Below are positions 43,035 to 49,726 of a DNA stretch of 64,000 nt, piece by piece (position 1 is the stretch's first letter; every line of letters begins with the position of its first letter). Below the pieces are notes generated by a model that saw nothing but the letters and a program-made list of their open reading frames with translations, did not search any database and had not been told where the DNA came from. The stretch is from Nakamurella silvestris (GTDB lineage Bacteria > Actinomycetota > Actinomycetes > Mycobacteriales > Nakamurellaceae), in assembly GCA_003576535.1 (NCBI GenBank), contig QXCQ01000123.1, positions 266 to 64,265 of the forward strand, written 5' to 3'. The position numbers were made by a program, and so were the translations under genes.

Positions 43035-43478
43035 GTGTCTCGTCGTTCCCCCCGGCGCAAACCGATCATCGCCGCCATCGTGCTCACCCTGCTGGTCGCC
43101 TTCGGCCTGGCCCCCGCCGCCACCGCGGCCGTCAGCGCGCCCACCCCGGCCCCTGCCGCGGCCCCGGCGGTCTCCACGTACCCGGCCGCCGCAGCCCTCG
43201 GCACCCGGCCCGGGTCGAAGACGATCTACAACCCCGACACCGGCAGCGTCCTGGGCACCTACGACTCCTGCTACCAGTCCCTCTACGGCGCCAACGCCCG
43301 GGCCGCGTTCATGGAACTCATCCGCACCGGCAACTACGCCCCCGGCATGGCCGGCTACCTCGGCCCGGAAGACTCCGAACTCGTCTCCCTCGGCATCCAC
43401 CTCTACAAACGCCTCAACGGCGTCCGGGAAAACCGGTCGGCCATCTGGGCCGACACCTGGATATCCTGCCTGCCGTAG
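43035..43478 (+). CDS. Secreted small protein, last late gene
   Basis: 147 residues from GTG 43035, with GAAAGGA upstream. Basic start RRSPRRKP, hydrophobic IIAAIVLTLLVAFGLAPAATAA and A-x-A cleavage sites make a good signal peptide. Mature part: Ala/Pro linker then TIYNPDTGSVLGTYDSCYQSLYGANARAAFMELIRTGNYAPGMAGYLG...ENRSAIWADTWISCLP, with two Cys able to pair. No family recognised. It could act at lysis, at the cell surface to block superinfection, or as a lysogenic-conversion factor. Confidence 0.75.
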   Translation: MSRRSPRRKPIIAAIVLTLLVAFGLAPAATAAVSAPTPAPAAAPAVSTYPAAAALGTRPGSKTIYNPDTGSVLGTYDSCYQSLYGANARAAFMELIRTGNYAPGMAGYLGPEDSELVSLGIHLYKRLNGVRENRSAIWADTWISCLP

Positions 43479-43497
43479 CGGGATTGCTTTGAGGGAG

Positions 43498-43528
43498 AGC
43501 TCGCCCGCTCGCGATGAGCGGGCGAGCT
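43498..43528. terminator. Bidirectional hairpin at the end of the late operon
   Basis: AGCTCGCCCGCT (43498-43509) pairs perfectly with 43517-43528 across 7 nt. It separates the last + gene (ends 43478) from the first - gene (ends 43562). The + strand lacks an immediate T-run, though a T-rich stretch follows further on. Confidence 0.75.
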
Positions 43529-43561
43529 GCACCACGCGAAGTTCTTGAAATTTTGTTACTA

Positions 43562-43930
43562 CTACCCATCGCCCTCGATATTTTTCAGCGACTGAAGTAC
43601 ATCCATCAACTCGTCGGGAATCGCATTCACTTGCTTCTCTACGTTGGCAAATAGGTCAATAATTTCAGGGGCATAGTCATCAACTGCAAACATCGCACGC
43701 CGCTCACTAACAGTTATATCAGTGTTTATTACGCCTTCTTGGGAGACGATTTCGAATCGGTACTGCTCAAACGCAGGCATGCGGGAAACAATTACCTGAC
43801 TGGTCCCCAATGATGCATAGTACGAAGTGTCACCATCAGTAGTCTGCCATACAATATTTTCGTTCTTGGTTGACTGAATTAGTCTCTCGAGGATCTCTCT
43901 GAGAACCCGACTACGGCCAGCACTAGACAC
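43562..43930 (-). CDS. Unknown soluble protein of AT-rich cargo cassette
   Basis: 122 residues. Helical start (SRVLREILERLIQSTKNENI), then beta strands VWQTTDGDTSYYASLGTSQVIVSRM and YRFEIVSQEGVINTDIT, ending with helices EIIDLFANVEKQVNAIPDELMDVLQSLKNIE. The W-x-T...Y-A-x-LG...V-I pattern resembles a small domain common in scattered bacterial cargo genes without assigned function. DNA here is visibly AT-richer than the surrounding phage. It adjoins the membrane protein gene at 43931 (stop and start adjacent), implying a two-gene unit. Confidence 0.75.
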   Translation of the reverse strand: MSSAGRSRVLREILERLIQSTKNENIVWQTTDGDTSYYASLGTSQVIVSRMPAFEQYRFEIVSQEGVINTDITVSERRAMFAVDDYAPEIIDLFANVEKQVNAIPDELMDVLQSLKNIEGDG

Positions 43931-44452
43931 TTAGCTCACTCCTCCTTCTGTCGTTCCTGTGAACAGAGACAGTGTCTTGGTTACTTCACCGACAGCCATC
44001 TCTACCTCTGCTTTGGCTCGCTTTACACTTGTGCGGACATCATTCCCGGGCTTATTGCTGAGCTGTCTCATCGCCACAGTTGCGAGCGCCACGGAACGCC
44101 CTAAGGCCTCCTTAAGCTCTGGCGTCAACAGGTCGGCCAGCTTAGGCAAAGTGCTTAGCTGATTTACCGTCCACCGCCACTCATCTAATGTCATATACGC
44201 TAGAGAATGACTATTCTGGTCAACTGCGATCATTAACGAGTGCTGACCCCGACGCATCGCCTCAATTAACGAGCGCGCAGTGAATGCATTCATCCGACGC
44301 TCAGTTTTTTCGATCGCTAGCGTAACTTCTGAGACCTGCTTCCGAGCCTTGATGGCACCAAAGAGCGCGAGACCCAACGCGAAGACGCCAATCCAATCTA
44401 CCCACGAAATCGAGAAGACCGACCACGACAGATCTAGAGCCACATCCAACAC
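43931..44452 (-). CDS. Membrane protein of AT-rich cargo cassette
   Basis: 173 residues. One transmembrane helix (DWIGVFALGLALFGAIKA) near residue 20-37, a coiled-coil stretch (KQVSEVTLAIEKTERRMNAFTARSLIEAMR), then a helical cytoplasmic domain. No enzyme motif. Lower GC than neighbours, read against the late genes, so it should be lysogen-expressed. Paired with the soluble gene 43562. Sensor/effector or exclusion role is inference only. Confidence 0.75.
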   Translation of the reverse strand: MLDVALDLSWSVFSISWVDWIGVFALGLALFGAIKARKQVSEVTLAIEKTERRMNAFTARSLIEAMRRGQHSLMIAVDQNSHSLAYMTLDEWRWTVNQLSTLPKLADLLTPELKEALGRSVALATVAMRQLSNKPGNDVRTSVKRAKAEVEMAVGEVTKTLSLFTGTTEGGVS

Positions 44453-44594
44453 CGCCCTCCCTCTCCGTCAAATCTAGGAATGATCCGGACTGAGCAGCCT
44501 TCCGAAAGAACATACCGCAGGTCCGACGGCCAGCAGGACGCACCGTTATTGCCCGTCGATGGTCGCGCCTGCGCGCGCCCGACTGATCCCGAAG

Positions 44595-44975
44595 CTATAC
44601 CGACTCGGAGACCAGTTGGAACGCTCGCTGGTAGGACACACCCAGCACCGCGCCGACATCCCGCAGCGGCATCCCCTGCTCCTTCAGCTCCCGGGCTGCC
44701 TCCCGTGTCTCCGCGGCGGCCCGGGAATTCGCGGCGGCAGACGCCTCCCGCTGCACCTCCGCCTCGGCCAGGTGGGCGCGCACGGACTCGGGCACCTCGG
44801 GGCGGACGGTGACCTCGACACTGGCGGCCGGCACGTTGGTGAGCAGCTCGACGGCGTCGGCGACCATCGCCGGGATCTGGTCCAATCGTTTTGCCTGCGT
44901 GAACAGTCCCTCGACCTCGGGGACAGACACGGCCCACCACCCGCCGGAGCGGGTGGCGTTCGCTGTGACCCTCAC
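44595..44975 (-). CDS. hicB: HicB-type antitoxin
   Basis: 126 residues. N-terminal degraded-RNase-H-like HicB fold (RVTANATRSGGWWAVSVPEVEGLFTQAKRLDQIPAMVADAVELL) followed by a charged linker and a C-terminal HTH (LKEQGMPLRDVGAVLGVSYQRAFQLVSES). HicB binds and blocks HicA and represses its own operon through the HTH. Start overlaps the hicA stop (ATGA), giving the usual hicA-hicB order. Confidence 0.9.
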   Translation of the reverse strand: MRVTANATRSGGWWAVSVPEVEGLFTQAKRLDQIPAMVADAVELLTNVPAASVEVTVRPEVPESVRAHLAEAEVQREASAAANSRAAAETREAARELKEQGMPLRDVGAVLGVSYQRAFQLVSESV

Positions 44976-45163
44976 TTCGGGCCTCCGATCTGCTTCAGGA
45001 TCGCCTTGGCGGTGATCTCGTTGACTTCGTTGTGGCGGGGAACCACGGTGTTCTTGGTTCCGACGGTGACCTTGGTGTGGCTGCCCCCCTCTTCCAGGTG
45101 CATCGCGAGGCCCTGGTCTTTGGCGATCTGGCTGATCTTCTTGAGGAGGTCCTTGCGCTTCAT
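44972..45163 (-). CDS. hicA: HicA-type mRNA interferase toxin
   Basis: 63 residues, a normal length for HicA. Double-stranded-RNA-binding-like fold: KDLLKKISQIAKDQGLAMHLEEGGSHTKVTVG with the catalytic His29 in GGSH, then VPRHNEVNEITAKAILKQIG. HicA cleaves mRNA and stops growth when free of HicB. In a prophage it may stabilise the element or abort infection. Transcribed with hicB from a promoter with repeated operators. Confidence 0.93.
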   Translation of the reverse strand: MKRKDLLKKISQIAKDQGLAMHLEEGGSHTKVTVGTKNTVVPRHNEVNEITAKAILKQIGGPK

Positions 45164-45169
45164 GAGATT

Positions 45170-45212
45170 AGTCTAGAGCGCACTAGAACGTCAAGTCAAG
45201 CCCGCACTAGAA
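45170..45212 (-). promoter_or_regulatory. hicAB promoter with direct-repeat operator
   Basis: On the minus strand TTGACT (45194-45199) and TAGACT (45170-45175) are 18 bp apart, just upstream of hicA. The + strand sequence CGCACTAGAA occurs at 45179-45188 and 45203-45212, 24 bp apart, one copy inside the spacer and one upstream of the -35. These are the natural candidates for HicB binding. Confidence 0.65.
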
Positions 45213-45250
45213 ATATTTCCACCGTCGCCCCTCCGGCCTACAGTGACCCC

Positions 45251-45559
45251 ATGACCGGCGACCCGCAGTTCACCAGGGCAGAACTCGCCGCCCGCATTCG
45301 CGCGACCAACGCCGCCATCGACAAGGAGTTCGACGAGCACGGCCGCCCCACGAACCCGTACATCACCCTGAAGCCTGACGAGCACACCCCCGTGTGCTGG
45401 GCCGGTGCGATCGGCGCAGCCACCCGGGTCCACCGGCACGGCGAGGCCGAGGTGATCGCCCTGGCCGCCGTCGACCTGTACGACACCGACCCGGAGCAGT
45501 GCATCTGTCCGAAATACGACAAACGCGGACACCGAATCAGGAACCGGCCGGCGGTCTAG
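45251..45559 (+). CDS. Small phage protein, divergent from hicAB
   Basis: 102 residues from ATG 45251: FTRAELAARIRATNAAIDKEFDEHGRPTNPYITLKPDEHTPVCWAGAIGAATRVHRHG...VDLYDTDPEQCICPKYDKRGHRI. Two Cys in CICP and one upstream may bind metal. There is no ribosome site, but TACAGT lies 6 bp upstream, so the mRNA may be leaderless. Composition matches the GC-rich phage genes, unlike the minus-strand gene that follows. Function unknown. Confidence 0.65.
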   Translation: MTGDPQFTRAELAARIRATNAAIDKEFDEHGRPTNPYITLKPDEHTPVCWAGAIGAATRVHRHGEAEVIALAAVDLYDTDPEQCICPKYDKRGHRIRNRPAV

Positions 45560-45572
45560 TTCGTTGCCCTGA

Positions 45573-46124
45573 TCAGTCAGCGAAAGCACGCCGAGAGGCA
45601 GTCACCTTGAGCTCTACCTCGGATCCATCAGGATGAGCCGGATCAAGGGCTTCTGAAAGAACCTCCACCAACCGGTTGTCGTCGGCTCTGTGCCACCGAA
45701 TCCCATTCGCGTCATTGAAACTCAAACTAATGCCAAATCCTGGATAACTTGCAGACTCACTGCGCGAAGCAATATTCAGAAAAATATCTGAGTGTTCTCG
45801 AGATAGCGTATAATTCATCTCACCAGGAGGGATAATTGCAATCGAAAGTGTGTACTCTCCCGACCCTGGCGGCATATACGAAAGACGACAGACAATATTT
45901 CGCATGGGCAGGTCATTTCGGTTGGCGACGACCAGAAACATGACTCCATGGTCATGTATGTCGGACCAAATCGAAACTTTACTTGCTTGCCGTCGACGCT
46001 TGTCTACGTCGCGCGCCTCGTCTCGTCTCCGCTCGCGAATAAGGGCACGCCAGGTGAATGTGGTCGCGACTGTCGCTGCCGCGAAGGCAAACCAGGTTGG
46101 CGCACTCCCCCAATCGACTGACAC
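45573..46124 (-). CDS. Membrane-anchored cargo protein of unknown function
   Basis: 183 residues from GTG 46124, chosen because it overlaps the stop of the preceding gene (TAGTG); an ATG at 46169 would overlap that gene by 46 bp. One N-terminal transmembrane helix (APTWFAFAAATVATTFTW), a very basic RERRRDEARDVDKRRRQ stretch, then a beta-rich domain ending with GFGISLSFNDANGIRWHRADDN. AT-richer than its surroundings. Layout resembles the membrane protein at 14380. Confidence 0.7.
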   Translation of the reverse strand: MSVDWGSAPTWFAFAAATVATTFTWRALIRERRRDEARDVDKRRRQASKVSIWSDIHDHGVMFLVVANRNDLPMRNIVCRLSYMPPGSGEYTLSIAIIPPGEMNYTLSREHSDIFLNIASRSESASYPGFGISLSFNDANGIRWHRADDNRLVEVLSEALDPAHPDGSEVELKVTASRRAFAD

Positions 46125-46441
46125 TACTGATCCGCGGGAATACGACGGGTCATGAACCTGCTCTCCCAACGAACTGGTGTGAGTAGATCATCATGTAACG
46201 CACGGGCGGCCTTCTGAAGCATCGCTGGCGTGTGCCCCGGGTCGTGAACTCGAGAATCCGTGATCATCCAGCCCTGCTCACCTAACCGATTCAGCATTGC
46301 AATCGTCGACTGATCAGGTTCGGCAACACACGCCTGAATCGATTCTAAAACGAATGTCATTTTGAGCATGTCGTCCGGCACTCGAAATATGATCTCGTTC
46401 ACCCGCGCGTACTCGAACCTCTCACCATTCCAGATTTCCAC
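46124..46441 (-). CDS. Small cargo protein of unknown function
   Basis: 105 residues: EIWNGERFEYARVNEIIFRVPDDMLKMTFVLESIQACVAEPDQSTIAMLNRLGEQGWMITDSRVHDP... A compact alpha/beta protein with no membrane segment; LNRLGEQGWMITDSRV is reminiscent of small GW-type domains. Coupled to the downstream membrane gene by TAGTG and 8 bp behind the upstream gene. AT-rich. Confidence 0.68.
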   Translation of the reverse strand: MEIWNGERFEYARVNEIIFRVPDDMLKMTFVLESIQACVAEPDQSTIAMLNRLGEQGWMITDSRVHDPGHTPAMLQKAARALHDDLLTPVRWESRFMTRRIPADQ

Positions 46442-46449
46442 GTGCTCTC

Positions 46450-46809
46450 CTACCTGTTCGTTGAATAGTCTGAATCGCCATCACTGACGGCGATGGCGAG
46501 GCTGGCGCAAACCTGATGTCTGGATTCGTGCTTCCACGCGTTGAAAAATAGAGTACCTACAAAGAAGAGTACGGCGAGAAATGCCAGGCCGCCACCTATG
46601 GACGCCTGAACGGCGTCCCATTCCATTGCATTGGCACCGTAGTAGCCATACGGATCAGCGGGCGTAGATTTGGCGGTCACGATTACCACGAGCCCCGCAA
46701 TGAACAGCAAGGCCGCAACACCGTAGATCGCGTGCAAGGCCGTGTTCTTGTTCCATTCGCGTTGCCAGTTCGACGTGGTGCCAGGCACGGTGACCTCTGT
46801 TGCGCTCAC
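46450..46809 (-). CDS. Two-helix membrane protein
   Basis: 119 residues. Two transmembrane helices (AIYGVAALLFIAGLVVIVTA and IGGGLAFLAVLFFVGTLFF) separated by a short loop, hydrophilic ends. Overlaps the stop of the ImmA-like gene by ATGA, so it is probably part of the repressor operon and expressed in the lysogen. Superinfection exclusion is a reasonable guess but unproved. Confidence 0.72.
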   Translation of the reverse strand: MSATEVTVPGTTSNWQREWNKNTALHAIYGVAALLFIAGLVVIVTAKSTPADPYGYYGANAMEWDAVQASIGGGLAFLAVLFFVGTLFFNAWKHESRHQVCASLAIAVSDGDSDYSTNR

Positions 46810-47195
46810 TGATGGTCCTCTCGGTGGTGTTTGGTGGCCGCTCGAAGCGCCAGGACTTCTGAGTGCTCTAAATGATCAAGCCGGACCATCAGAATAGCCA
46901 CCGGCACCCACAGCTCATCGGCCAGCTCTTCGTGGGTGTAGGACCAGCGGGCGGCGTCGACGAGGTCGTCGATGTGGATGAGCCAGCGGGCACACAGTTT
47001 GTCGGCCTCGCGTTCCTGCCGGGCGTCGAGCCGCAGGCAGTCGGCCCCACCCACTGCGCGGTCGCCGCGTTCGTAGTGGGCGAGTTCGTGGGCCATCAGG
47101 AACCGGCGACGAACCTGAGACTCCTTGGAGTCCATCACGATGGCGTTCAGGTCCGGGTCGTACCACGCTGCTCCCCCGGGCAGGTCCGGGACCAT
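46806..47195 (-). CDS. ImmA/IrrE-family metallopeptidase
   Basis: 129 residues from ATG 47195. HELAH at 36-40 within RRRFLMAHELAHYERGD is the HExxH zinc site; AVVMDSKES-like strands before and EREADKLCARWLIHIDDL after match the family. The sequence is open upstream without a usual start codon, so the true N-terminus may be longer. In ICEBs1 and related phages such proteases cleave the repressor encoded beside them to trigger induction; here the XRE repressor lies directly upstream. Confidence 0.88.
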   Translation of the reverse strand: MVPDLPGGAAWYDPDLNAIVMDSKESQVRRRFLMAHELAHYERGDRAVGGADCLRLDARQEREADKLCARWLIHIDDLVDAARWSYTHEELADELWVPVAILMVRLDHLEHSEVLALRAATKHHREDHQ

Positions 47196-47244
47196 GATGA
47201 AAGTCAGGTCCGGGATGGACCGGAGGTGCCGCCAAGGGTGGTAC

Positions 47245-47880
47245 CTACCGGGTTTGGTCTGGGTGTCGTCCTTGCTCTCGGAGACCTTTCTCGATGAGGT
47301 CTCTGACTGCTGCTCTCTGATCTGGGTCCCCCTGATACGCGACGAGCCCGAGGTCGTCTTCGGCCTCGGTTGTGCTCACTGTGGCATCAGGGTCCGACAC
47401 AGCATTTAACCTGGGCTTTACACCTATGGGGGCTCCTGATCGGCGCGCTCCGCGGCTCTGCGGGCTTCCCTGGTCTTGCTTCGGTTCCTGGATTTCTTCA
47501 CTCGTTGTGCCTGTCTGTGTGGCGGCATCACGTGCCGCACGGATTTGCATGAGGATCATCTGCTTCGCACCCACAGGGATCGACGGGTCGTTCCTGAGCG
47601 CTTGCTCCGGGGATATCGAGTTGTCACCTGCCGGGAGGCCGAGGGTTTCCAGCGCGGCCCGGAGGACTTCCCTCACGGGGACGCCAAGGCCGTCGGCCAG
47701 GGCGAGGACGAGGCTGGCCTTCAGCGCGGTAACACCCTCGCGGCGAATGCCGGAGATGTGGCTCTTGCTGATCTGGTGGCCGGCTGCTTTGGCTCGGCGG
47801 ACCACGTCCGGGTCTGACCATCCGTTTGCCTCCCGTGCGGCGTCAATCAGCTTGGCGAGCGGGTTGCTGCCAGGTGTCAT
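47245..47880 (-). CDS. XRE-family repressor (ImmR-like immunity repressor)
   Basis: 211 residues from ATG 47880, which has GAGGA at good spacing; GTG 47928 is a less likely start. HTH at about 5-70: LAKLIDAAREANGWSDPDVVRRAKAAGHQISKSHISGIRREGVTALKASLVLALADGLGVPVREVL. The rest is Ser/Glu-rich with an amphipathic end (DPDQRAAVRDLIEKGLREQG). Divergent from the Cro-like gene across a 225-bp operator region and followed by the ImmA-type protease: the standard lysogeny switch. Confidence 0.85.
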   Translation of the reverse strand: MTPGSNPLAKLIDAAREANGWSDPDVVRRAKAAGHQISKSHISGIRREGVTALKASLVLALADGLGVPVREVLRAALETLGLPAGDNSISPEQALRNDPSIPVGAKQMILMQIRAARDAATQTGTTSEEIQEPKQDQGSPQSRGARRSGAPIGVKPRLNAVSDPDATVSTTEAEDDLGLVAYQGDPDQRAAVRDLIEKGLREQGRHPDQTR

Positions 47881-47904
47881 GGTCAAATCCTCATCGCGGG
47901 AGTG

Positions 47905-48090
47905 GTGCGTGTCCACTGCTCCGGTCACTACAGACGGGGCGAGTGGACACTAGTGGCGGACACTAACTCTTTGCGATTCTTCCGCATCGTTTGCCGAGGT
48001 CCCGGCTGATCTGCCGATACGTGTTGCGTTTCATGGTTGACGAACGGACACTTTTCCTGTCTACTCAATCCAGTAATACCGGACACCACT
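47905..48090. promoter_or_regulatory. Lysogeny-switch operator region with repeated GGACAC motifs
   Basis: GGACAC occurs at 47945, 47959, 48046 and 48081 and its complement GTGTCC near 47909. The first two lie in GTGGACACTA and CGGACACTA. A rightward promoter for the Cro-like gene is likely: TTGACG (48037-48042), 17-bp spacer, TCTACT (48060-48065), with one GGACAC in the spacer. Binding by the repressor at 47245 is inferred. Confidence 0.6.
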
Positions 48091-48105
48091 CGACAGGGAG
48101 ATCCA

Positions 48106-48429
48106 ATGACAATGACACTCGCCCGCCCAACAACCACAGGAAGGAGCGTCTGGATGTACGTAAGAGATCGGAAACGACTCGCCACCCTGATGGTCATTCA
48201 GGAGATCTCGATCCGCCAGATGGCTATCGCCGCAGGATGGAAGTCGCACACCTATCTGCAGCGCCTGCTGTCCGGCACCGCCAAGACTCTGAAGACCGAC
48301 CCGGCGATCCTCATCGCCCACACGCTCGGCGTGCCCATTGAGGATCTTTTTGTGACCCAAACGGACGCGATAACCGTCCATCACGGACGGCCTGTCCGTA
48401 CGTCGGGCCGGAAAGGTGGTCAGGTATGA
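48106..48429 (+). CDS. Cro-like XRE regulator
   Basis: 107 residues from ATG 48106 with AGGGAGA upstream. HTH: LATLMVIQEISIRQMAIAAGWKSHTYLQRLLSGTAKTLKTDPAILIAHTLGVPIEDLF, a Cro/C1 pattern with recognition helix near SHTYLQRLLSG. It is the first gene of the rightward early operon and faces the repressor, as a Cro would. Coupled to the next gene by ATGA. Confidence 0.85.
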   Translation: MTMTLARPTTTGRSVWMYVRDRKRLATLMVIQEISIRQMAIAAGWKSHTYLQRLLSGTAKTLKTDPAILIAHTLGVPIEDLFVTQTDAITVHHGRPVRTSGRKGGQV

Positions 48430-48665
48430 CCGCCGCCACGAAAGTTCAGACCGAGCTGCGTCTAGCCCCTTGGGTCGAACACCTCAATCGGGAACGTCTG
48501 CTCGCCACCGCCAACCGAGCGATGGCCGAAAAGGACCTGGTCGAGTTCAGAACGGCCTGGGGCATGCCGACGGCGGTTTTGGATGCGATCACAAAGCGGA
48601 TCGACTCCGCCAAGGCTCGTATCGACACCCTTGACAACCTCCTTGCGCTGGCGGCAGGAGCATGA
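48426..48665 (+). CDS. Small early protein (unknown)
   Basis: 79 residues, mostly helical (RLAPWVEHLNRERLLATANRAMAEKDLVEFRTAWGMPTAVLDAITKRIDSAKARIDTLDNLLALAAG). A coiled-coil C-terminus is likely. Overlaps both neighbours by 4 bp. No family. Confidence 0.65.
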   Translation: MTAATKVQTELRLAPWVEHLNRERLLATANRAMAEKDLVEFRTAWGMPTAVLDAITKRIDSAKARIDTLDNLLALAAGA

Positions 48666-48859
48666 GGGCACTGAAACTAGCCGCCGCCGCGGCCGTCCTC
48701 GCTACCACCGCGGTCACCCTGACCGCATGCGACTTCGACACCACCGCCTGCCCGGCCGGTCAGACCGCTGTCGACCGCGGGTTCTTCCAGACCATGGCCG
48801 TAGGGAACTCGGTGCAGATGTTCTGGATGCCGATCATCGAGTGCGAGGTGTCTCCATGA
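48662..48859 (+). CDS. Small predicted lipoprotein
   Basis: 65 residues. Signal sequence ALKLAAAAAVLATTAVTLTAC ends with lipobox LTAC; the mature part has two more Cys and is only about 43 residues. Phage lipoproteins of this size often block superinfection by plugging DNA entry, but here it sits in the early operon, so that is only an inference. Confidence 0.72.
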   Translation: MRALKLAAAAAVLATTAVTLTACDFDTTACPAGQTAVDRGFFQTMAVGNSVQMFWMPIIECEVSP

Positions 48860-49113
48860 CCGCCGCGGTTCGCCGCCCGGTCACGGACGAGAGCACCTTG
48901 GACCTGGCCTACGCGATCGACGCTGTCTTCAACGCCTGCGCCCAGTACGACGCCGCTATCGACACGGCCGTCGCCGCCGCACCTGACGCAGCTGCGTGGG
49001 CCGAGGTCGGCGAGGTCGTCACTGCTTTGGCTCGGGAAATGCGGGAGGCCACCCAGGCTCTCCTCCCGACGGTGACCGCATACGAGGACGCGCACGGTCG
49101 GGGGCGTTCGTGA
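48856..49113 (+). CDS. Small early protein (unknown)
   Basis: 85 residues from ATG 48856, helical and acidic (STLDLAYAIDAVFNACAQYDAAIDTAVAAAPDAAAWAEVGEVVTALAREMREATQALLPTVTAYEDA). No motif. Overlaps the lipoprotein stop and abuts the next start. Confidence 0.62.
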   Translation: MTAAVRRPVTDESTLDLAYAIDAVFNACAQYDAAIDTAVAAAPDAAAWAEVGEVVTALAREMREATQALLPTVTAYEDAHGRGRS

Positions 49114-49277
49114 TGCCCCGCACCTGGCAGCACCCGGCAGTTTTCCCGCGCCCGCAGCGGATCCCCGCACCGAAGTCCGGTGCCGCAGATCGCCGCGAAG
49201 TCACCTGCATCACCGCAGTCCTCATCATCATCGCGCTGGTCTTCGGCGCCCAAATCTTCCGGAGTGTCTTCCTGTGA
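49113..49277 (+). CDS. Small membrane protein
   Basis: 54 residues from ATG 49113, sharing a base with the previous TGA. Basic N-terminus then one transmembrane helix (CITAVLIIIALVFGAQIF) at the end. Coupled to the next gene by GTGA. Function unknown. Confidence 0.6.
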   Translation: MPRTWQHPAVFPRPQRIPAPKSGAADRREVTCITAVLIIIALVFGAQIFRSVFL

Positions 49278-49726
49278 TCACCACCCCCGCCGAGTACCAC
49301 GCCGCCATCCGCGCACAGCTCCTCGCTGACGCCCCCGCCCGGGAGATCGTCGAGCTCGCCGGCCACGACCACGACGACGAGACTGGCCTCCGTGCCCTCG
49401 CCGAAGACGGAACCGTTTGGGAGGCGCGCTTTCCGTCCTGGCGGCACGTCGAGCCCGCGAACGTTCTGGACTGGTACCGGAAGAACGGCGTCCCGGTCAC
49501 CCCGCCCCCGCCGGCCAACATGCGGACGAACCTCCTCGACAGCCGACCAGCCGGGTACGACGTCTACGAGAACGCCGCGTCCACCCAGGATGACCCGATC
49601 TTCCGGGTGTGCGACGACAAGTTCGTGGTGTACGGCGGTGACTACGCTGGGTGGCGGAAACACCCGGGCATGATCCTGCGCTTGCACCTGGACGAGTCCC
49701 CGGTCTGGAAGCTGGTCGACCTGTGA
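49274..49726 (+). CDS. Early phage protein (unknown)
   Basis: 150 residues from GTG 49274. TTPAEYHAAIRAQLLADAPAREIVELAGHDHDDETGLRALAEDGTVWEARFPSWRHVEPANVLDWYRKNG then PIFRVCDDKFVVYGGDYAGWRKHPGMILRLHLDESPVWKLVDL. Mixed alpha/beta with many aromatic residues; no known domain. Confidence 0.68.
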   Translation: MITTPAEYHAAIRAQLLADAPAREIVELAGHDHDDETGLRALAEDGTVWEARFPSWRHVEPANVLDWYRKNGVPVTPPPPANMRTNLLDSRPAGYDVYENAASTQDDPIFRVCDDKFVVYGGDYAGWRKHPGMILRLHLDESPVWKLVDL

